The notes: a model not told the origin generated them from the letters alone. A DNA stretch of 64,000 bases from Alkaliflexus imshenetskii DSM 15055 (GCF_000517065.1 NZ_KI912105.1:1224405-1288404); one strand, 5' to 3'; positions 28,553-38,033 are shown, counted from the stretch's first letter. Program-made: numbers and translations.

Positions 28553-28568
28553 TACCTTTGCAAATGTA
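28553..28568. promoter_or_regulatory. Back-to-back minus-7 boxes for two divergent genes
   Basis: TACCTTTG (plus strand, 28553-28560) is directly followed by CAAATGTA, which is TACATTTG on the minus strand (28568-28561). Both fit TAnnTTTG, so the rightward and leftward promoters face each other without a gap. They would serve the gene at 28596 and tdk at 28494. No good minus-33 box at the usual distance was found for either. Confidence 0.5.
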
Positions 28569-28595
28569 ACGAAAAATGGTTGTCAAACAGGCATT

Positions 28596-29366
28596 ATGGA
28601 AAAGGAAGCACTGCTTAAAATCATCCTTCAGGATATAAAAGAACTTGAAACGCTGGTAAACACTTTTACCGGAAAGGAGTTGATTCCCGACGTGTTTATG
28701 CAACTGGCGAGGAGCAAAACCCAAGGCATCCTTAGCGAAATTGACCTATTAGATCAACTGGAAAAGCATGTTTTCAGCAGGGTTAATGAGCCAGTGACAC
28801 CCATTCAGGCATTTGTTTCAGCGCCGTTTCCGGCGCCACCAGTGTCAGAAATACCGGTTACAGCCACCTCTGTGCCTGAGCCACAACCGCGCATTGCAGA
28901 ACCATTACCACCGCCCCCGGTGAAAGAAGAGCCTATTCTGACCATCGACGAAGAGCCGGTTGTAGCTGTGAAAGCATCTCCAACACCTACAGTTAAAGAG
29001 CCGGTAAAAACAGAATCATCACAGGACAATGGACGTAATCAGGCCATTCTTGGTGATGTACTTGGCAAGAACAAACACTCGTTTAACGAGCTTCTCGCTC
29101 AGAAAAAAGATTCTGACAACATCCCAAAATTCCACAAACCAATAGAAGACCTGAGAAAAGCTATTGGCATCAACGATCGATTTTTATATCAGAGAGAGCT
29201 CTTTGGCGGCAATGCCGACCTCTTTAACCAGACCATTGAACAGCTCAATACAATGAATAACTTTGATTCGGCAGAGGGATTTCTTTTGGGCAACTTCAAC
29301 TGGGATCACAACAACCAGGCAGTAGTGGCCTTTAAAGAGTTGGTTAAACGTCGTTTCATAAAATAA
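28596..29366 (+). CDS. Conserved Bacteroidota protein of unknown function with proline-rich linker
   Basis: The 256-aa protein has no signal peptide or membrane segment. A helical N-terminal part (residues 1-60) is joined by a proline- and glutamate-rich linker (about 70-145) to a C-terminal domain of about 90 residues. That domain carries AIGINDRFLYQRELFGGN, LFNQTIEQLN and a final VAFKELVKRRFIK. I recall this C-terminal pattern from uncharacterised proteins throughout Bacteroidales, but know no assigned role. It is 13 bases ahead of rsmI, so the two are probably cotranscribed. The linker suggests a two-part cytoplasmic adaptor; function not assigned. Confidence 0.75.
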   Translation: MEKEALLKIILQDIKELETLVNTFTGKELIPDVFMQLARSKTQGILSEIDLLDQLEKHVFSRVNEPVTPIQAFVSAPFPAPPVSEIPVTATSVPEPQPRIAEPLPPPPVKEEPILTIDEEPVVAVKASPTPTVKEPVKTESSQDNGRNQAILGDVLGKNKHSFNELLAQKKDSDNIPKFHKPIEDLRKAIGINDRFLYQRELFGGNADLFNQTIEQLNTMNNFDSAEGFLLGNFNWDHNNQAVVAFKELVKRRFIK

Positions 29367-29379
29367 CCCTGCTTAAATC

Positions 29380-30057
29380 ATGGGCAAACTCATACTGGTA
29401 CCCACCCCAATTGGCAATCTGGAAGATATCACACTGCGCGCCTTACGAGTGCTAAAAGAGGTTGACTTTATTCTTGCCGAAGATACACGCACCACCGGTT
29501 TTTTGTTAAAACATTACGGCATTGAGACCCGGATGTTTTCCCATCATAAATTCAATGAACACAGCACCACAGAACGCGTGATTCAGCGCTTACAAGCAGG
29601 CGAAACAGCTGCTATGGTTTCAGATGCCGGCACACCCGGCATTTCCGACCCCGGCTATCTTTTGGTGAACCACTGCATCAAACAAGGCATTACTGTGGAA
29701 TGTCTCCCCGGTGCCACCGCACTTATTCCCGCCATTACTGTGGCAGGACTCCCCAATGACCGGTTCACTTTTGAAGGTTTTCTGCCTCAAAAGAAAGGAA
29801 GACAGAAAAAATTCACCGCCCTTCAGGACGAAACGCGCACCATGGTTTTTTACGAATCGCCGCACAGATTGCTGAAAACACTGGCTCAGTGCATCGATTT
29901 TTTTGGTGCCGACCGACAAGCAGCCGTCTGCCGCGAACTATCCAAACTGCACGAGGAGATAAAACGGGGAACAGTATTTGAACTTCACAGTTATTATGAA
30001 CAACATCCTCCCAAAGGGGAAATAGTTCTGATTGTGGATGGCAAAAAAGATATTTAA
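29380..30057 (+). CDS. rsmI: 16S rRNA (cytidine-1402-2'-O)-methyltransferase
   Basis: The 225-aa product matches RsmI, a tetrapyrrole-methylase-fold enzyme that 2'-O-methylates C1402 in the decoding centre using SAM. Visible motifs are LVPTPIGNLEDITLRAL at the start, LAEDTRTTGFLL, MVSDAGTPGISDPG (the SAM-side loop) and GLPNDRFTFEGFLPQKKG. At 225 residues it lacks most of the ~50-residue C-terminal extension of the E. coli protein, as is common among Bacteroidota. It is 13 bases downstream of the linker protein gene. Confidence 0.95.
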   Translation: MGKLILVPTPIGNLEDITLRALRVLKEVDFILAEDTRTTGFLLKHYGIETRMFSHHKFNEHSTTERVIQRLQAGETAAMVSDAGTPGISDPGYLLVNHCIKQGITVECLPGATALIPAITVAGLPNDRFTFEGFLPQKKGRQKKFTALQDETRTMVFYESPHRLLKTLAQCIDFFGADRQAAVCRELSKLHEEIKRGTVFELHSYYEQHPPKGEIVLIVDGKKDI

Positions 30058-30250
30058 CTTTGGCTAAGGCAGAAAGCAATTCATCTGATAATTTAAAGAA
30101 TGCAAGCAGTGCACTTTTCAAATTCATGCAATTCTTCTGTCAGTAAGGTTAACAATGGATGCTGACGATTTACTTTAAAAAAGTTAGAGATGCATCCAGC
30201 TTTTGCCTTAAACATTTCTGCAATAAAAAAAATTAAACATCATTGGAATT

Positions 30251-31123
30251 ATGAAAAAACTGGCTCTACTATTAATGATTGTGCCACTATTTTGGCAATG
30301 TACCACCGGACCTTCTAAAACGGAGCTCCGGCAAATGAATGACTCACTTCTGATGGCTACAGCTCAGAAGGAGATTCAGATGAACCAACTCGTTGGCACC
30401 CTTGCCGACATCGAAGAGAATCTGCGTCTCATCAAAGAGAAGGAGCAGATTATCTCATTGCAAGCTGAATCAGGTGATGTGCGCGGCCGTGCCGGCGAAC
30501 AGATCAATCAGGATATTCAGCTCATCTATGATATGATGGTTCAAAACAAAAATCGCATCCAGGAACTTGAGCAACAGATGAAAAAATCAGGCGTTGACAA
30601 CCAGCGTTTGAACAGACTCATTACCGGACTTAACGAGCAGTTACGTGAAAGAACCGAGGAAGTTGTGAGGCTACAGGAACTGCTTGCCCAACGCGACTTA
30701 CAGATTGGACAACTCAACACCGAAATCAGAGGTCTGAGCGATGAGATGGATGCCATCCGCAAAGAGCAGGATGCCACCCGCAGACAACTGGATAGCACAA
30801 CCGACCTCTACAATACAGCCTGGTTTGCCATTGGCACACGCAGAGAGTTGAGAGACCAAAAGATTTTAACCCGCGACGGATTCCTCTTCTTTGGAAGCTC
30901 ACGCGTACTTAAGGAGGATTTCGACAATCAATATTTCAACAAAATTGATATTCGCGAAAAAGACCAATTCCCGCTTTTCAACAAAAAAGCGGAAGTAATG
31001 ACAGCTCACCCTGCCGGCTCGTATCAGTTGGTAAAAGAGGAAGATGGCAACATTACCCTGGTCATTACCGATATCAATCAATTCTGGAGCATCTCCCGTT
31101 ATCTGGTGATAAAAGTAGGATAA
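30251..31123 (+). CDS. Coiled-coil surface or periplasmic lipoprotein
   Basis: The 290-aa protein has a lipoprotein signal with lipobox-like FWQC (Cys17), so it is lipid-anchored. Residues about 30-185 form an almost continuous coiled coil rich in Leu, Gln, Glu and Arg (for example NRIQELEQQM and LLAQRDLQIGQLNTEI). A small globular C-terminal domain follows (from about 190, AWFAIGTRRELRDQKIL to YLVIKVG). This layout resembles proteins annotated as Cbp1-type collagen-binding adhesins in Bacteroidales; I cannot confirm the family without a search. It is preceded by 193 bases with no recognisable feature and followed by a strong terminator, so it is monocistronic. Confidence 0.75.
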   Translation: MKKLALLLMIVPLFWQCTTGPSKTELRQMNDSLLMATAQKEIQMNQLVGTLADIEENLRLIKEKEQIISLQAESGDVRGRAGEQINQDIQLIYDMMVQNKNRIQELEQQMKKSGVDNQRLNRLITGLNEQLRERTEEVVRLQELLAQRDLQIGQLNTEIRGLSDEMDAIRKEQDATRRQLDSTTDLYNTAWFAIGTRRELRDQKILTRDGFLFFGSSRVLKEDFDNQYFNKIDIREKDQFPLFNKKAEVMTAHPAGSYQLVKEEDGNITLVITDINQFWSISRYLVIKVG

Positions 31124-31160
31124 GGCATAAGACCCGACTCAAAACAAAGCAGAAACCCTT

Positions 31161-31199
31161 CCCGCCGGTGGCACCCAGTGTCCCGGCGGGATTTTTTTA
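31161..31199 (+). terminator. Rho-independent terminator after the coiled-coil lipoprotein gene
   Basis: CCCGCCGG (31161-31168) pairs with CCGGCGGG (31183-31190) over 8 GC pairs around a 14-base loop, followed directly by ATTTTTTTAT. It ends the lipoprotein transcript before the promoter of the next gene. Confidence 0.85.
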
Positions 31200-31214
31200 T
31201 CCGCAGTGGTGTCG

Positions 31215-31222
31215 TATCTTTG
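31215..31222 (+). promoter_or_regulatory. Minus-7 box of the YjjG-like gene
   Basis: TATCTTTG fits TAnnTTTG and lies 23 bases before the ATG at 31246. It sets the start: any earlier start in the same frame would lie upstream of this promoter. No clear minus-33 box was found. Confidence 0.5.
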
Positions 31223-31245
31223 CATCACGACCTACAAGAAACAAA

Positions 31246-31938
31246 ATGCGCAAATACAAACATCTTTTCTTCGATCTGGATCATACAATCTGGGATTTTT
31301 CGACCAACGAAAAAATAACGCTCTCTGAGCTATTTGATAAGTATAACCTTGAAAAATATTTTGCCAATTTCGATGATTTTTTTTCGAGTTATAAACCCAT
31401 AAATGCCGATTTATGGCTTAAGTACCGATTGGGAGAGATAAAAAAAACAGACTTGAGCATTGGCCGTTTCTACAATACCTTTCTAACCGTTGGTTTTGAC
31501 GATCACCAGGCAGCCACTCAGTTTGCCAACGATTTTGTAACCATCAACCCAACCAAAACATCTGTTATACCCCATACATTTGAAGTGCTTGATTATCTCA
31601 AACCACATTATCAGATGCACATCATCACAAACGGTTTTGTGGAAACCCAGCACGTAAAACTTGAGAAAAGCGGGCTTCGTCCCTATTTCAGTAAAATATT
31701 CATTTCAGAAGAGATAGGATATCAAAAGCCCAAGCGAGGCTTTTTTGAGTATGCCATCAAGAGTTGCAATGCACGCAAACGCGAAAGCCTGGTGATTGGC
31801 GATAGCCTTGAAGCAGATATTGAAGGGGCAAAAAATTTTGGACTTGACCACGTCTTTTTCAATCCTGATGGCATTGCAGTTGATGCCCCTGTTTTTGCCG
31901 AAATACGCTCACTGCTGGAGCTCAAAACGATGCTCTAA
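31246..31938 (+). CDS. YjjG-type HAD-family noncanonical nucleotide phosphatase
   Basis: The 230-aa protein is a HAD phosphatase: motif I FFDLDHTIWDF (nucleophile Asp at about residue 10), motif II in HIITNG, the motif III lysine in QKPKRGFFEYA and motif IV LVIGDSLEADIEGA. The motif I variant DLDHT-WDF and the size fit the YjjG branch (cytoplasmic 5'-nucleotidase acting on noncanonical pyrimidine nucleotides such as dUMP analogues). I chose the ATG at 31246 because the promoter and terminator lie just upstream. Its stop overlaps that of the convergent dnaB by 4 bases. The exact substrate is not determined by sequence. Confidence 0.85.
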   Translation: MRKYKHLFFDLDHTIWDFSTNEKITLSELFDKYNLEKYFANFDDFFSSYKPINADLWLKYRLGEIKKTDLSIGRFYNTFLTVGFDDHQAATQFANDFVTINPTKTSVIPHTFEVLDYLKPHYQMHIITNGFVETQHVKLEKSGLRPYFSKIFISEEIGYQKPKRGFFEYAIKSCNARKRESLVIGDSLEADIEGAKNFGLDHVFFNPDGIAVDAPVFAEIRSLLELKTML

Positions 31939-33488
31939 AACGGATTGTCGCGTTCAAAACTACTGCCCAAAGGCAGGTTGCTGCCAAAGTTTCCTGCAGC
32001 CGGAGCGGGAGTTGGCGGCAATACCGGATTGTTCATACGAGAACCAAAAGTCATGGCCTCTCCCACCGGCTCCATACCAAAACCACTGCCATAGTTGTCC
32101 ACCTCAATGTCTTCGAATCGGATGGCCTCCGGACGGAAACGCAGACGCACGTCGCCGGTGGCACCGTTACGGTGTTTGGCAATGATAATTTCAGCAAGGC
32201 CAATAAGACTATTACCCTGCTCATCCTCGGTAATTTTATAATACTCCGGTCGGTGTATAAACAAAACCATGTCGGCATCCTGTTCAATGGCTCCCGACTC
32301 ACGAAGATCGGACAGCTGTGGGCGCTTTCCATCGCCAGTACGGTTTTCCACTGCACGGCTCAACTGTGACAGGGCAATGATAGGCACATTGAGCTCTTTG
32401 GCAAGACCTTTTAGCGAACGTGAAATCATACTTACCTCTTCCTGCCTGTTGCCGGGATTCATACCACTGGCATTCATCAACTGAAGGTAGTCGATGATGA
32501 TTATCTTTATATTGTGCTGTTTTTTTAATCTTCGGCACTTCGCCCTTAACTCAAACACTGAGAGACCGGCCGTGTCATCCACAAACAAAGGCGCATCTTC
32601 CAATGACTTTATCTTATGGTCAAACTGCTCCCATTCGTATGGCTCAAGTTTACCATTCTTGATTTTATCGGGATGCAGCTCTGTTTCGGCCACTATGAGA
32701 CGGTTCACCAACTGCACATTTGACATCTCAAGCGAAAAAACGGCTACTCCCTGACGGTATTTCACAGCCATATTGCGCGCCATTGAAAGAACGAATGCGG
32801 TTTTTCCCATTGCCGGGCGCGCCGCAATCACAATCATATCGGACGATTGCCAACCGGATGTGATACGATCCAGCTCGGTAAAACCACTCGGCACCCCACT
32901 CAAACCATCGGTTCGTTTTCCGGCTATTTTTATCAACTCAATGGCCTCTGTTATTACCGGCCTAATGGGCACTGCATCGCGCTTCATGCTTCCCTGCGAA
33001 AGCATGAATAAAGAGTTTTCTGCCTCTTCGAGCAAGTCATTCACATCCTCTGACTCATCATACGCCTTGGTTTGAATCACACCCGAGATACGTATCATTT
33101 CGCGCTGCAAGAACTTCTGGTAGATGATTCGGGAATGGTATTCGATGTGGGCAGCAGAAGCTACACGGCTGGTGAGTGTAGTCACATAAAATGCACCGCC
33201 CACCTCCTCGAGGCGCCCCATCCGGCGAAGCTCTTCGGTAACTGTCAGAATATCGGCAGGCTCCTGTCGGCCATTCAGATTGGTGATGGCCTCATAAATA
33301 TACTGATGGGTATCTTTGTAAAAACAATCCGGCTTAAGAATCTCTGAAACGGTTACAAAAGCATCCTTCTCCAGAAGCATTGCTCCCAGAACAGCCTCTT
33401 CCAGCTCAAGGGCTTGCGGAGGCATCTTGCCCACACCAAGATCCACCGCCTCAGTGGGCTTGCGCTTTGTATTTCGTTTCTCTGCCAT
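31935..33488 (-). CDS. dnaB: Replicative DNA helicase DnaB
   Basis: The 517-aa protein unwinds DNA ahead of the replication fork as a hexamer. The N-terminal primase-interaction domain (PPQALELEEAVLGAML, about residues 20-120) is followed by a RecA-like domain with Walker A ARPAMGKTAF (about 222-231), Walker B IIIIDYLQLM and the arginine-finger region with HRNGATG near the end. The frame is open upstream to 33527, but the ATG at 33488 (MAEKRNTKRK) fits the family, and a TACCTTTG minus-7 box lies on the minus strand at 33524-33517, inside that extension. A glycine- and proline-rich tail follows the helicase domain. Confidence 0.95.
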   Translation of the reverse strand: MAEKRNTKRKPTEAVDLGVGKMPPQALELEEAVLGAMLLEKDAFVTVSEILKPDCFYKDTHQYIYEAITNLNGRQEPADILTVTEELRRMGRLEEVGGAFYVTTLTSRVASAAHIEYHSRIIYQKFLQREMIRISGVIQTKAYDESEDVNDLLEEAENSLFMLSQGSMKRDAVPIRPVITEAIELIKIAGKRTDGLSGVPSGFTELDRITSGWQSSDMIVIAARPAMGKTAFVLSMARNMAVKYRQGVAVFSLEMSNVQLVNRLIVAETELHPDKIKNGKLEPYEWEQFDHKIKSLEDAPLFVDDTAGLSVFELRAKCRRLKKQHNIKIIIIDYLQLMNASGMNPGNRQEEVSMISRSLKGLAKELNVPIIALSQLSRAVENRTGDGKRPQLSDLRESGAIEQDADMVLFIHRPEYYKITEDEQGNSLIGLAEIIIAKHRNGATGDVRLRFRPEAIRFEDIEVDNYGSGFGMEPVGEAMTFGSRMNNPVLPPTPAPAAGNFGSNLPLGSSFERDNPF

Positions 33489-33516
33489 AATTCCGGTTTT
33501 TTTAAAAGACGGATTG

Positions 33517-33524
33517 CAAAGGTA
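33517..33524 (-). promoter_or_regulatory. Minus-7 box of dnaB
   Basis: On the minus strand TACCTTTG fits the Bacteroidota minus-7 consensus, 29 bases before the dnaB ATG. It supports the start at 33488 over the longer open frame. Confidence 0.5.
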
Positions 33525-33649
33525 CAAAAATCGGGCACCCTGAAAAACATTAACCGACTCTTAGTGTAAACAAACCACCAACAGGCTTATCAACAAATTG
33601 TTAATAACCACAAAAAAACTAAGACTACCAACTTATTCAGTAAAATCTC

Positions 33650-33657
33650 TATTTTTG
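33650..33657 (+). promoter_or_regulatory. Minus-7 box of ispE
   Basis: TATTTTTG fits TAnnTTTG and lies 20 bases before the ispE ATG at 33678. No good minus-33 box was found at the expected distance. Confidence 0.4.
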
Positions 33658-33677
33658 AACCCAAATAAAACATTGAT

Positions 33678-34496
33678 ATGATTACTTTTCCCAATGCCAA
33701 AATAAATATCGGTCTGTTTGTTACCTCAAAAAGAGCCGATGGTTACCACAACCTGGAGACACTCTTTTTCCCTGTGAAGCAGTTGTGTGATGCACTTGAA
33801 ATATTAATACACAACGGAGAAGAAGACCAGTTCTCAACCAGTGGACTAACGATTGATGGACATGCGCAGGATAATTTATGTATGAAAGCACTTCAACTCA
33901 TGCGCAGTGAGCATCCTATTCCGCCATTAAAAATACATCTTCACAAGAAGATTCCATTTGGAGCAGGACTCGGCGGTGGTTCGGCAGATGCGGCGTTTAT
34001 GCTAAAAATGCTCAATCAACTATTCAACATTAACTATTCTGACAGCCGGCTCGAGTCTATGGCAGCATTGCTCGGCGCAGATTGCCCGGTATTCATCAAA
34101 AACAGACCTGTTTTGGCCAAAGGCATCGGTAACGAGTTCTATCCGACTGACATCAACCTAAAGAGCTACTGGCTTCAAGTGGTGATACCTCCCGTTCATG
34201 TGCCTACTACCACTGCGTATAAACACATCATCCCAAAAACACCAGACAAACCGCTTGAGGAGTTAACCAAAACCTCGCCTCAAAACTGGAAAAACCTCAT
34301 GAACAATGACTTTGAAACCAACGTTTTCAGCAACTATCCTATTGTAGAGTCGGCAAAAAACAGGTTTTACGAGAATGGCGCCATATATGCCTCCATGTCG
34401 GGGAGTGGCTCATCGGTATATGGGCTCTTTGTTACTGAACCTCAGATTGCATGGCCGCAAGACCACACAGTGCATACGGAACAAATAATGGATTAA
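33678..34496 (+). CDS. ispE: 4-diphosphocytidyl-2-C-methyl-D-erythritol kinase
   Basis: The 272-aa protein is a GHMP kinase that phosphorylates CDP-methylerythritol in the non-mevalonate isoprenoid pathway. Motifs: NAKINIGLFVTSKRADGYHNLETLF at the start (Lys/Asn and His contacts), the ATP-binding glycine loop PFGAGLGGGSADAAFML (about residues 93-109), and a late glycine-rich SMSGSGSSVYGLF. Length is slightly below the E. coli enzyme. Its stop codon shares the palindrome TTAA with the stop of the convergent sensor kinase gene, so the two genes overlap by 4 bases. Confidence 0.95.
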   Translation: MITFPNAKINIGLFVTSKRADGYHNLETLFFPVKQLCDALEILIHNGEEDQFSTSGLTIDGHAQDNLCMKALQLMRSEHPIPPLKIHLHKKIPFGAGLGGGSADAAFMLKMLNQLFNINYSDSRLESMAALLGADCPVFIKNRPVLAKGIGNEFYPTDINLKSYWLQVVIPPVHVPTTTAYKHIIPKTPDKPLEELTKTSPQNWKNLMNNDFETNVFSNYPIVESAKNRFYENGAIYASMSGSGSSVYGLFVTEPQIAWPQDHTVHTEQIMD

Positions 34497-37400
34497 TTTC
34501 GCGCAGGGGATTCCGGTAGTGTGAAGCTGAAGACACTTCCTTTGCCCTGCTCACTCTCAACCATAAAAACACCTCCGTTGCGTGCAATAAACTCTTTACA
34601 CAACACCAAGCCCAGACCTGAACCTTTTTCGCCCTCGGTGCCATTTTGTGAGACACCAATACCTGTTGTCAATATGGTATTAACCGCTTCCGGAGAGATG
34701 CCGATGCCAGTATCAGCCACAGAGATTTTTACAAAACCATCACCCCTTTGTACTGATACCGAGACCTCTCCACCTCTACTGGTAAACTTTATGGCATTTA
34801 TAAGCAGGTTACGCAATACCGTGCGCATCATGTTGGCATCTGCAAAAACACGATACGCCCCAAAATCGCTGCTACTAACCGTGATTTGCTTTTTAATGGC
34901 GCTTTCACGCACGAGGTAGATGTTCTCAAGTACTATTTCGTTGAGATTTATATCCGATGGGGTAACCTGAATTTCGTTGGTTTGAGACCTTGCCCAATAA
35001 AGCAGATTCTCAAGAAGATTAAACACCTGAAGAGAAGAGTCGTGCACATAGGTTGAATATTTACGAACCTGCTCTTTGTCGTCCACATCACAAAACTCCA
35101 TCAATAAGGAAGAGAAACCCATTATGGTATTAAAAGGTGTGCGTAAGTCGTGAGCTATGATTGAGAATAACTTGTCCTTGGTTTTTATCAACCGGAGCAG
35201 TTCTACATTGCTTCTCTGCAGGTTCTCTGCCTGCGACTCCAGCTCTTCGGCCTGTTCAATAATTATTCTTTGCCGCTCACCAAGCACCTGATTGATGTTG
35301 TTCAGCTCAACCGTTCGCTGTTTCAGCATACGGTTATTCTTACGTAGTTTCCACGTTTGTTCGGCCACCAGATGCGCCAAACGCCGCTTTTGTCTTCGCA
35401 ACGAGTTGGTGCGATAATTATGAACAAGCAGCGTAATAAAAAATAAAAAGACGATTATCAAACCATAAAACCAAGCTGTTGCCCACCACGGTGGTAACAC
35501 ACGAATGCGCACAGAAATTCCTTCCTCGTTCCAAACGCCATCGTTGTTAGCCGCTTTCACCCTAAAAGTGTACTTCCCGGGAGGCAGATTCATGTAAGAG
35601 GCTGTGCGCCGATTCCCCAAATCAACCCAATCATCGTCAAATCCCTCCATAATGCAGAGATATTCGTTTCTACCGGGATTAAACATATTGAGAGCCACAA
35701 ACTCCAGAGAGAAGAAGTTCTGGTAATGACGCAACACAATCTCATCTACAGCATCAATATGCTTATCCATCACTTCTCCGGGGCCAAATTCGGTAACCTC
35801 TTTGTTAAAAAGAAGAAATCGGGTGAAACGCAACTGTGGTGGCTGTAAATTGTAGTGCAGTTTATTAGGATTAAAAGCATTAACACCCTTACTGCCTGCA
35901 AAAAACAAAGCATCGCCCCCATTATAGTAAGATGCGTTCAAATTAAACGCATTTCCTTGAAGCCCATCCACTTCATCAAAATAGAAAAATGTATCTGAAT
36001 CGGGATTTAGCTGATAAAGACCTCCATGGGTGCTTATCCATAAATGCCCGTTTAAATCTTCTTCGATGCTGCTTATGTATTGATTCTCGAACCTTGTTCC
36101 CCGTCTGACAAAGCTATCGGTTTGCGGTTCATGGTAATACAAACCAAAGTTGGTTCCAAGCCATATCCGCCCACGGCTATCGAGGAAGAGAGAAAAAATT
36201 TGATTACCAAGGAAAATTTGCTCATACTCCCCCCCGGCAAAATAGTTTTTGAACACCTTTGCACCTTTATCCAGCACACTCAAACCGTATGCAGTTCCTA
36301 CCCACAGCCTGCCATCGGCATCAATAAGCAAGTCATTGACCCAGTCGGAACCCAAATGACTGTTTTTACTATCGTAATGATGAAAATAGTTGCTTTGCCT
36401 GTCAAAATAATTCACACCCCGACCGTGTGTTGCTACCCACAAATTCCCAACCTCATCCTCAGCAATGGCGCGTACGTCGTTCATTGATATGGAACCTGGC
36501 GCATCGGTCTGTCGCCATGACACGAAGCGATTGTTCTCACGGTCGTACCATTGTAATCCACCACTGTGGGTGCCAATCCACATCTCGTTGTTCCTGTCGC
36601 GATAAATGGTTAGTACACTGCCGCGTCCAAGTCGGTTGGGCAGGTTATCACTGGCCTCATGACGAATCATTTGGCCGGTTTGCCATTCAAAAATATCGAT
36701 ACCGCCATTAAATCCGCCCATCCACAAATTACCTTCAGCATCCTCACAAATCGAAGAAATATTCTGATTGGTAAGATGCCAGTAGAAACGGTTCGACTCA
36801 TTAAAAAGCTGAAAACCCCTGTCGAGGTAACTCACAAACACCCCTATGCCATTGTGATAAGTGTAATAGTTGCCTTGAAAATCCTGAAACAGACCCCGAA
36901 CATTTGGCCGCAGCGAAAAATCCTCCTGTTGAATGTGATAGTAACCTCTGAACGCTTCCTCCGCTTCGATATAAAGCTTCACACCGCTATAGTCGCACGA
37001 CCAGAGATTTCCTTTGCGGTCGCGGTACAAATCAAAAACAAAACGCTCCGATGTACCTTCAAAGTACTTTTTTACTTCGCCCGACTTAAGTGTATATCTT
37101 ACAAGCCCCCCCTCCTCAATACCAATCCACAGATAGTTGTCATCCACACTGATATCAGTGACTGTGAAAGATGGCTTTATTGCGAGCGACTCCCCATTTA
37201 AAACGATACCCGGCATTGAATCTTTGTAGGAAGCATAATAAGAAACTTCTCCGCCATTGTAATGCCCCAACCAAAACCCGCCATTTTTATCAAAATCTAT
37301 TGCAGAGATGTCTCCTGATGGAGATGTAAAGATGTGTTCAAACAGAAAAGTCTGCTCGTTTAGATAGTGTAGCGTATTTGCAACACATACAACAACGCGT

Positions 37401-37912
37401 CCATCAGAATCCTGAACGATTCGACTAATGGCAGCATCTGGAAAACCCGCAAGTTCGTAAGTAGTTATTACCCCATTAAACCGATCCTGTTCAACGTTGT
37501 AAAGTGAAATACCAAAAGGAGATGCCACCCAAAGGCGGTTGTAAGAGTCGACTAAAAGATCGTCGATCTGATTGCCGGCCAACCCTGGTGTGTTGAGACC
37601 TTCGCGCGAACGATATGCCTTAATGTCCTGCCCATCGAAGCGGTTCAACCCATCCACCGTTCCAATCCAGATATACCCATCAGCTTCCTGCACCATCTTG
37701 GTCACAAACAAACTCGACAAACTGTTATAGGATGAAATACGGCTAAAATTGAATTCAGGAGCCTGAGCCAGACTATTAACTCCACTCAATGCAAGAACAA
37801 TGGCTAAAAAGTAAATAATAGTCCCCTTCACAAATCCAGATTTTCGATATACAGTTATACTTATAAGGGAGGAAAAGGTTATACCTAAACAGATATGTTT
37901 TTTAACATTCAA
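34493..37912 (-). CDS. Two-component propeller sensor histidine kinase
   Basis: The 1,139-aa protein has a long periplasmic sensor made of Reg_prop-type beta-propeller repeats (e.g. GYIWIGTVDGLNRFDG, GNLWVATHGRGVNYFD, GRIWLGTNFGLYY; about residues 55-690). A Y_Y_Y domain follows (about 720-800), then one membrane segment (about 812-834), a coiled coil, a HisKA domain (AHDLRTPFN, about 920) and a HATPase domain with N-box LLINAIKF and G-boxes ADTGIGI and GSGLGLVLC. Unlike classic hybrid two-component proteins of Bacteroidota, it has no receiver or AraC domain, and no sugar-utilisation genes are near. The ATG at 37912 leaves 29 residues before the signal sequence; a GTG at 37831 would give a more normal signal peptide. 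Confidence 0.88.
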   Translation of the reverse strand: MNVKKHICLGITFSSLISITVYRKSGFVKGTIIYFLAIVLALSGVNSLAQAPEFNFSRISSYNSLSSLFVTKMVQEADGYIWIGTVDGLNRFDGQDIKAYRSREGLNTPGLAGNQIDDLLVDSYNRLWVASPFGISLYNVEQDRFNGVITTYELAGFPDAAISRIVQDSDGRVVVCVANTLHYLNEQTFLFEHIFTSPSGDISAIDFDKNGGFWLGHYNGGEVSYYASYKDSMPGIVLNGESLAIKPSFTVTDISVDDNYLWIGIEEGGLVRYTLKSGEVKKYFEGTSERFVFDLYRDRKGNLWSCDYSGVKLYIEAEEAFRGYYHIQQEDFSLRPNVRGLFQDFQGNYYTYHNGIGVFVSYLDRGFQLFNESNRFYWHLTNQNISSICEDAEGNLWMGGFNGGIDIFEWQTGQMIRHEASDNLPNRLGRGSVLTIYRDRNNEMWIGTHSGGLQWYDRENNRFVSWRQTDAPGSISMNDVRAIAEDEVGNLWVATHGRGVNYFDRQSNYFHHYDSKNSHLGSDWVNDLLIDADGRLWVGTAYGLSVLDKGAKVFKNYFAGGEYEQIFLGNQIFSLFLDSRGRIWLGTNFGLYYHEPQTDSFVRRGTRFENQYISSIEEDLNGHLWISTHGGLYQLNPDSDTFFYFDEVDGLQGNAFNLNASYYNGGDALFFAGSKGVNAFNPNKLHYNLQPPQLRFTRFLLFNKEVTEFGPGEVMDKHIDAVDEIVLRHYQNFFSLEFVALNMFNPGRNEYLCIMEGFDDDWVDLGNRRTASYMNLPPGKYTFRVKAANNDGVWNEEGISVRIRVLPPWWATAWFYGLIIVFLFFITLLVHNYRTNSLRRQKRRLAHLVAEQTWKLRKNNRMLKQRTVELNNINQVLGERQRIIIEQAEELESQAENLQRSNVELLRLIKTKDKLFSIIAHDLRTPFNTIMGFSSLLMEFCDVDDKEQVRKYSTYVHDSSLQVFNLLENLLYWARSQTNEIQVTPSDINLNEIVLENIYLVRESAIKKQITVSSSDFGAYRVFADANMMRTVLRNLLINAIKFTSRGGEVSVSVQRGDGFVKISVADTGIGISPEAVNTILTTGIGVSQNGTEGEKGSGLGLVLCKEFIARNGGVFMVESEQGKGSVFSFTLPESPARN

Positions 37913-38033
37913 TCAAAAAAAGCAAATGTTTTTAACTATAAAGAATTGGAACGCACCAATTCTGCCTGACACATATTATCATAACAATGAATATGCATTA
38001 AACTAACAATGTTTCTATGTTGCTTTATGACAA

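Noticed and set aside
31168-31245. Earlier start for the YjjG-like protein
   Set aside because: The extension overlaps the terminator stem and the promoter and lies before the motif I start of the family.
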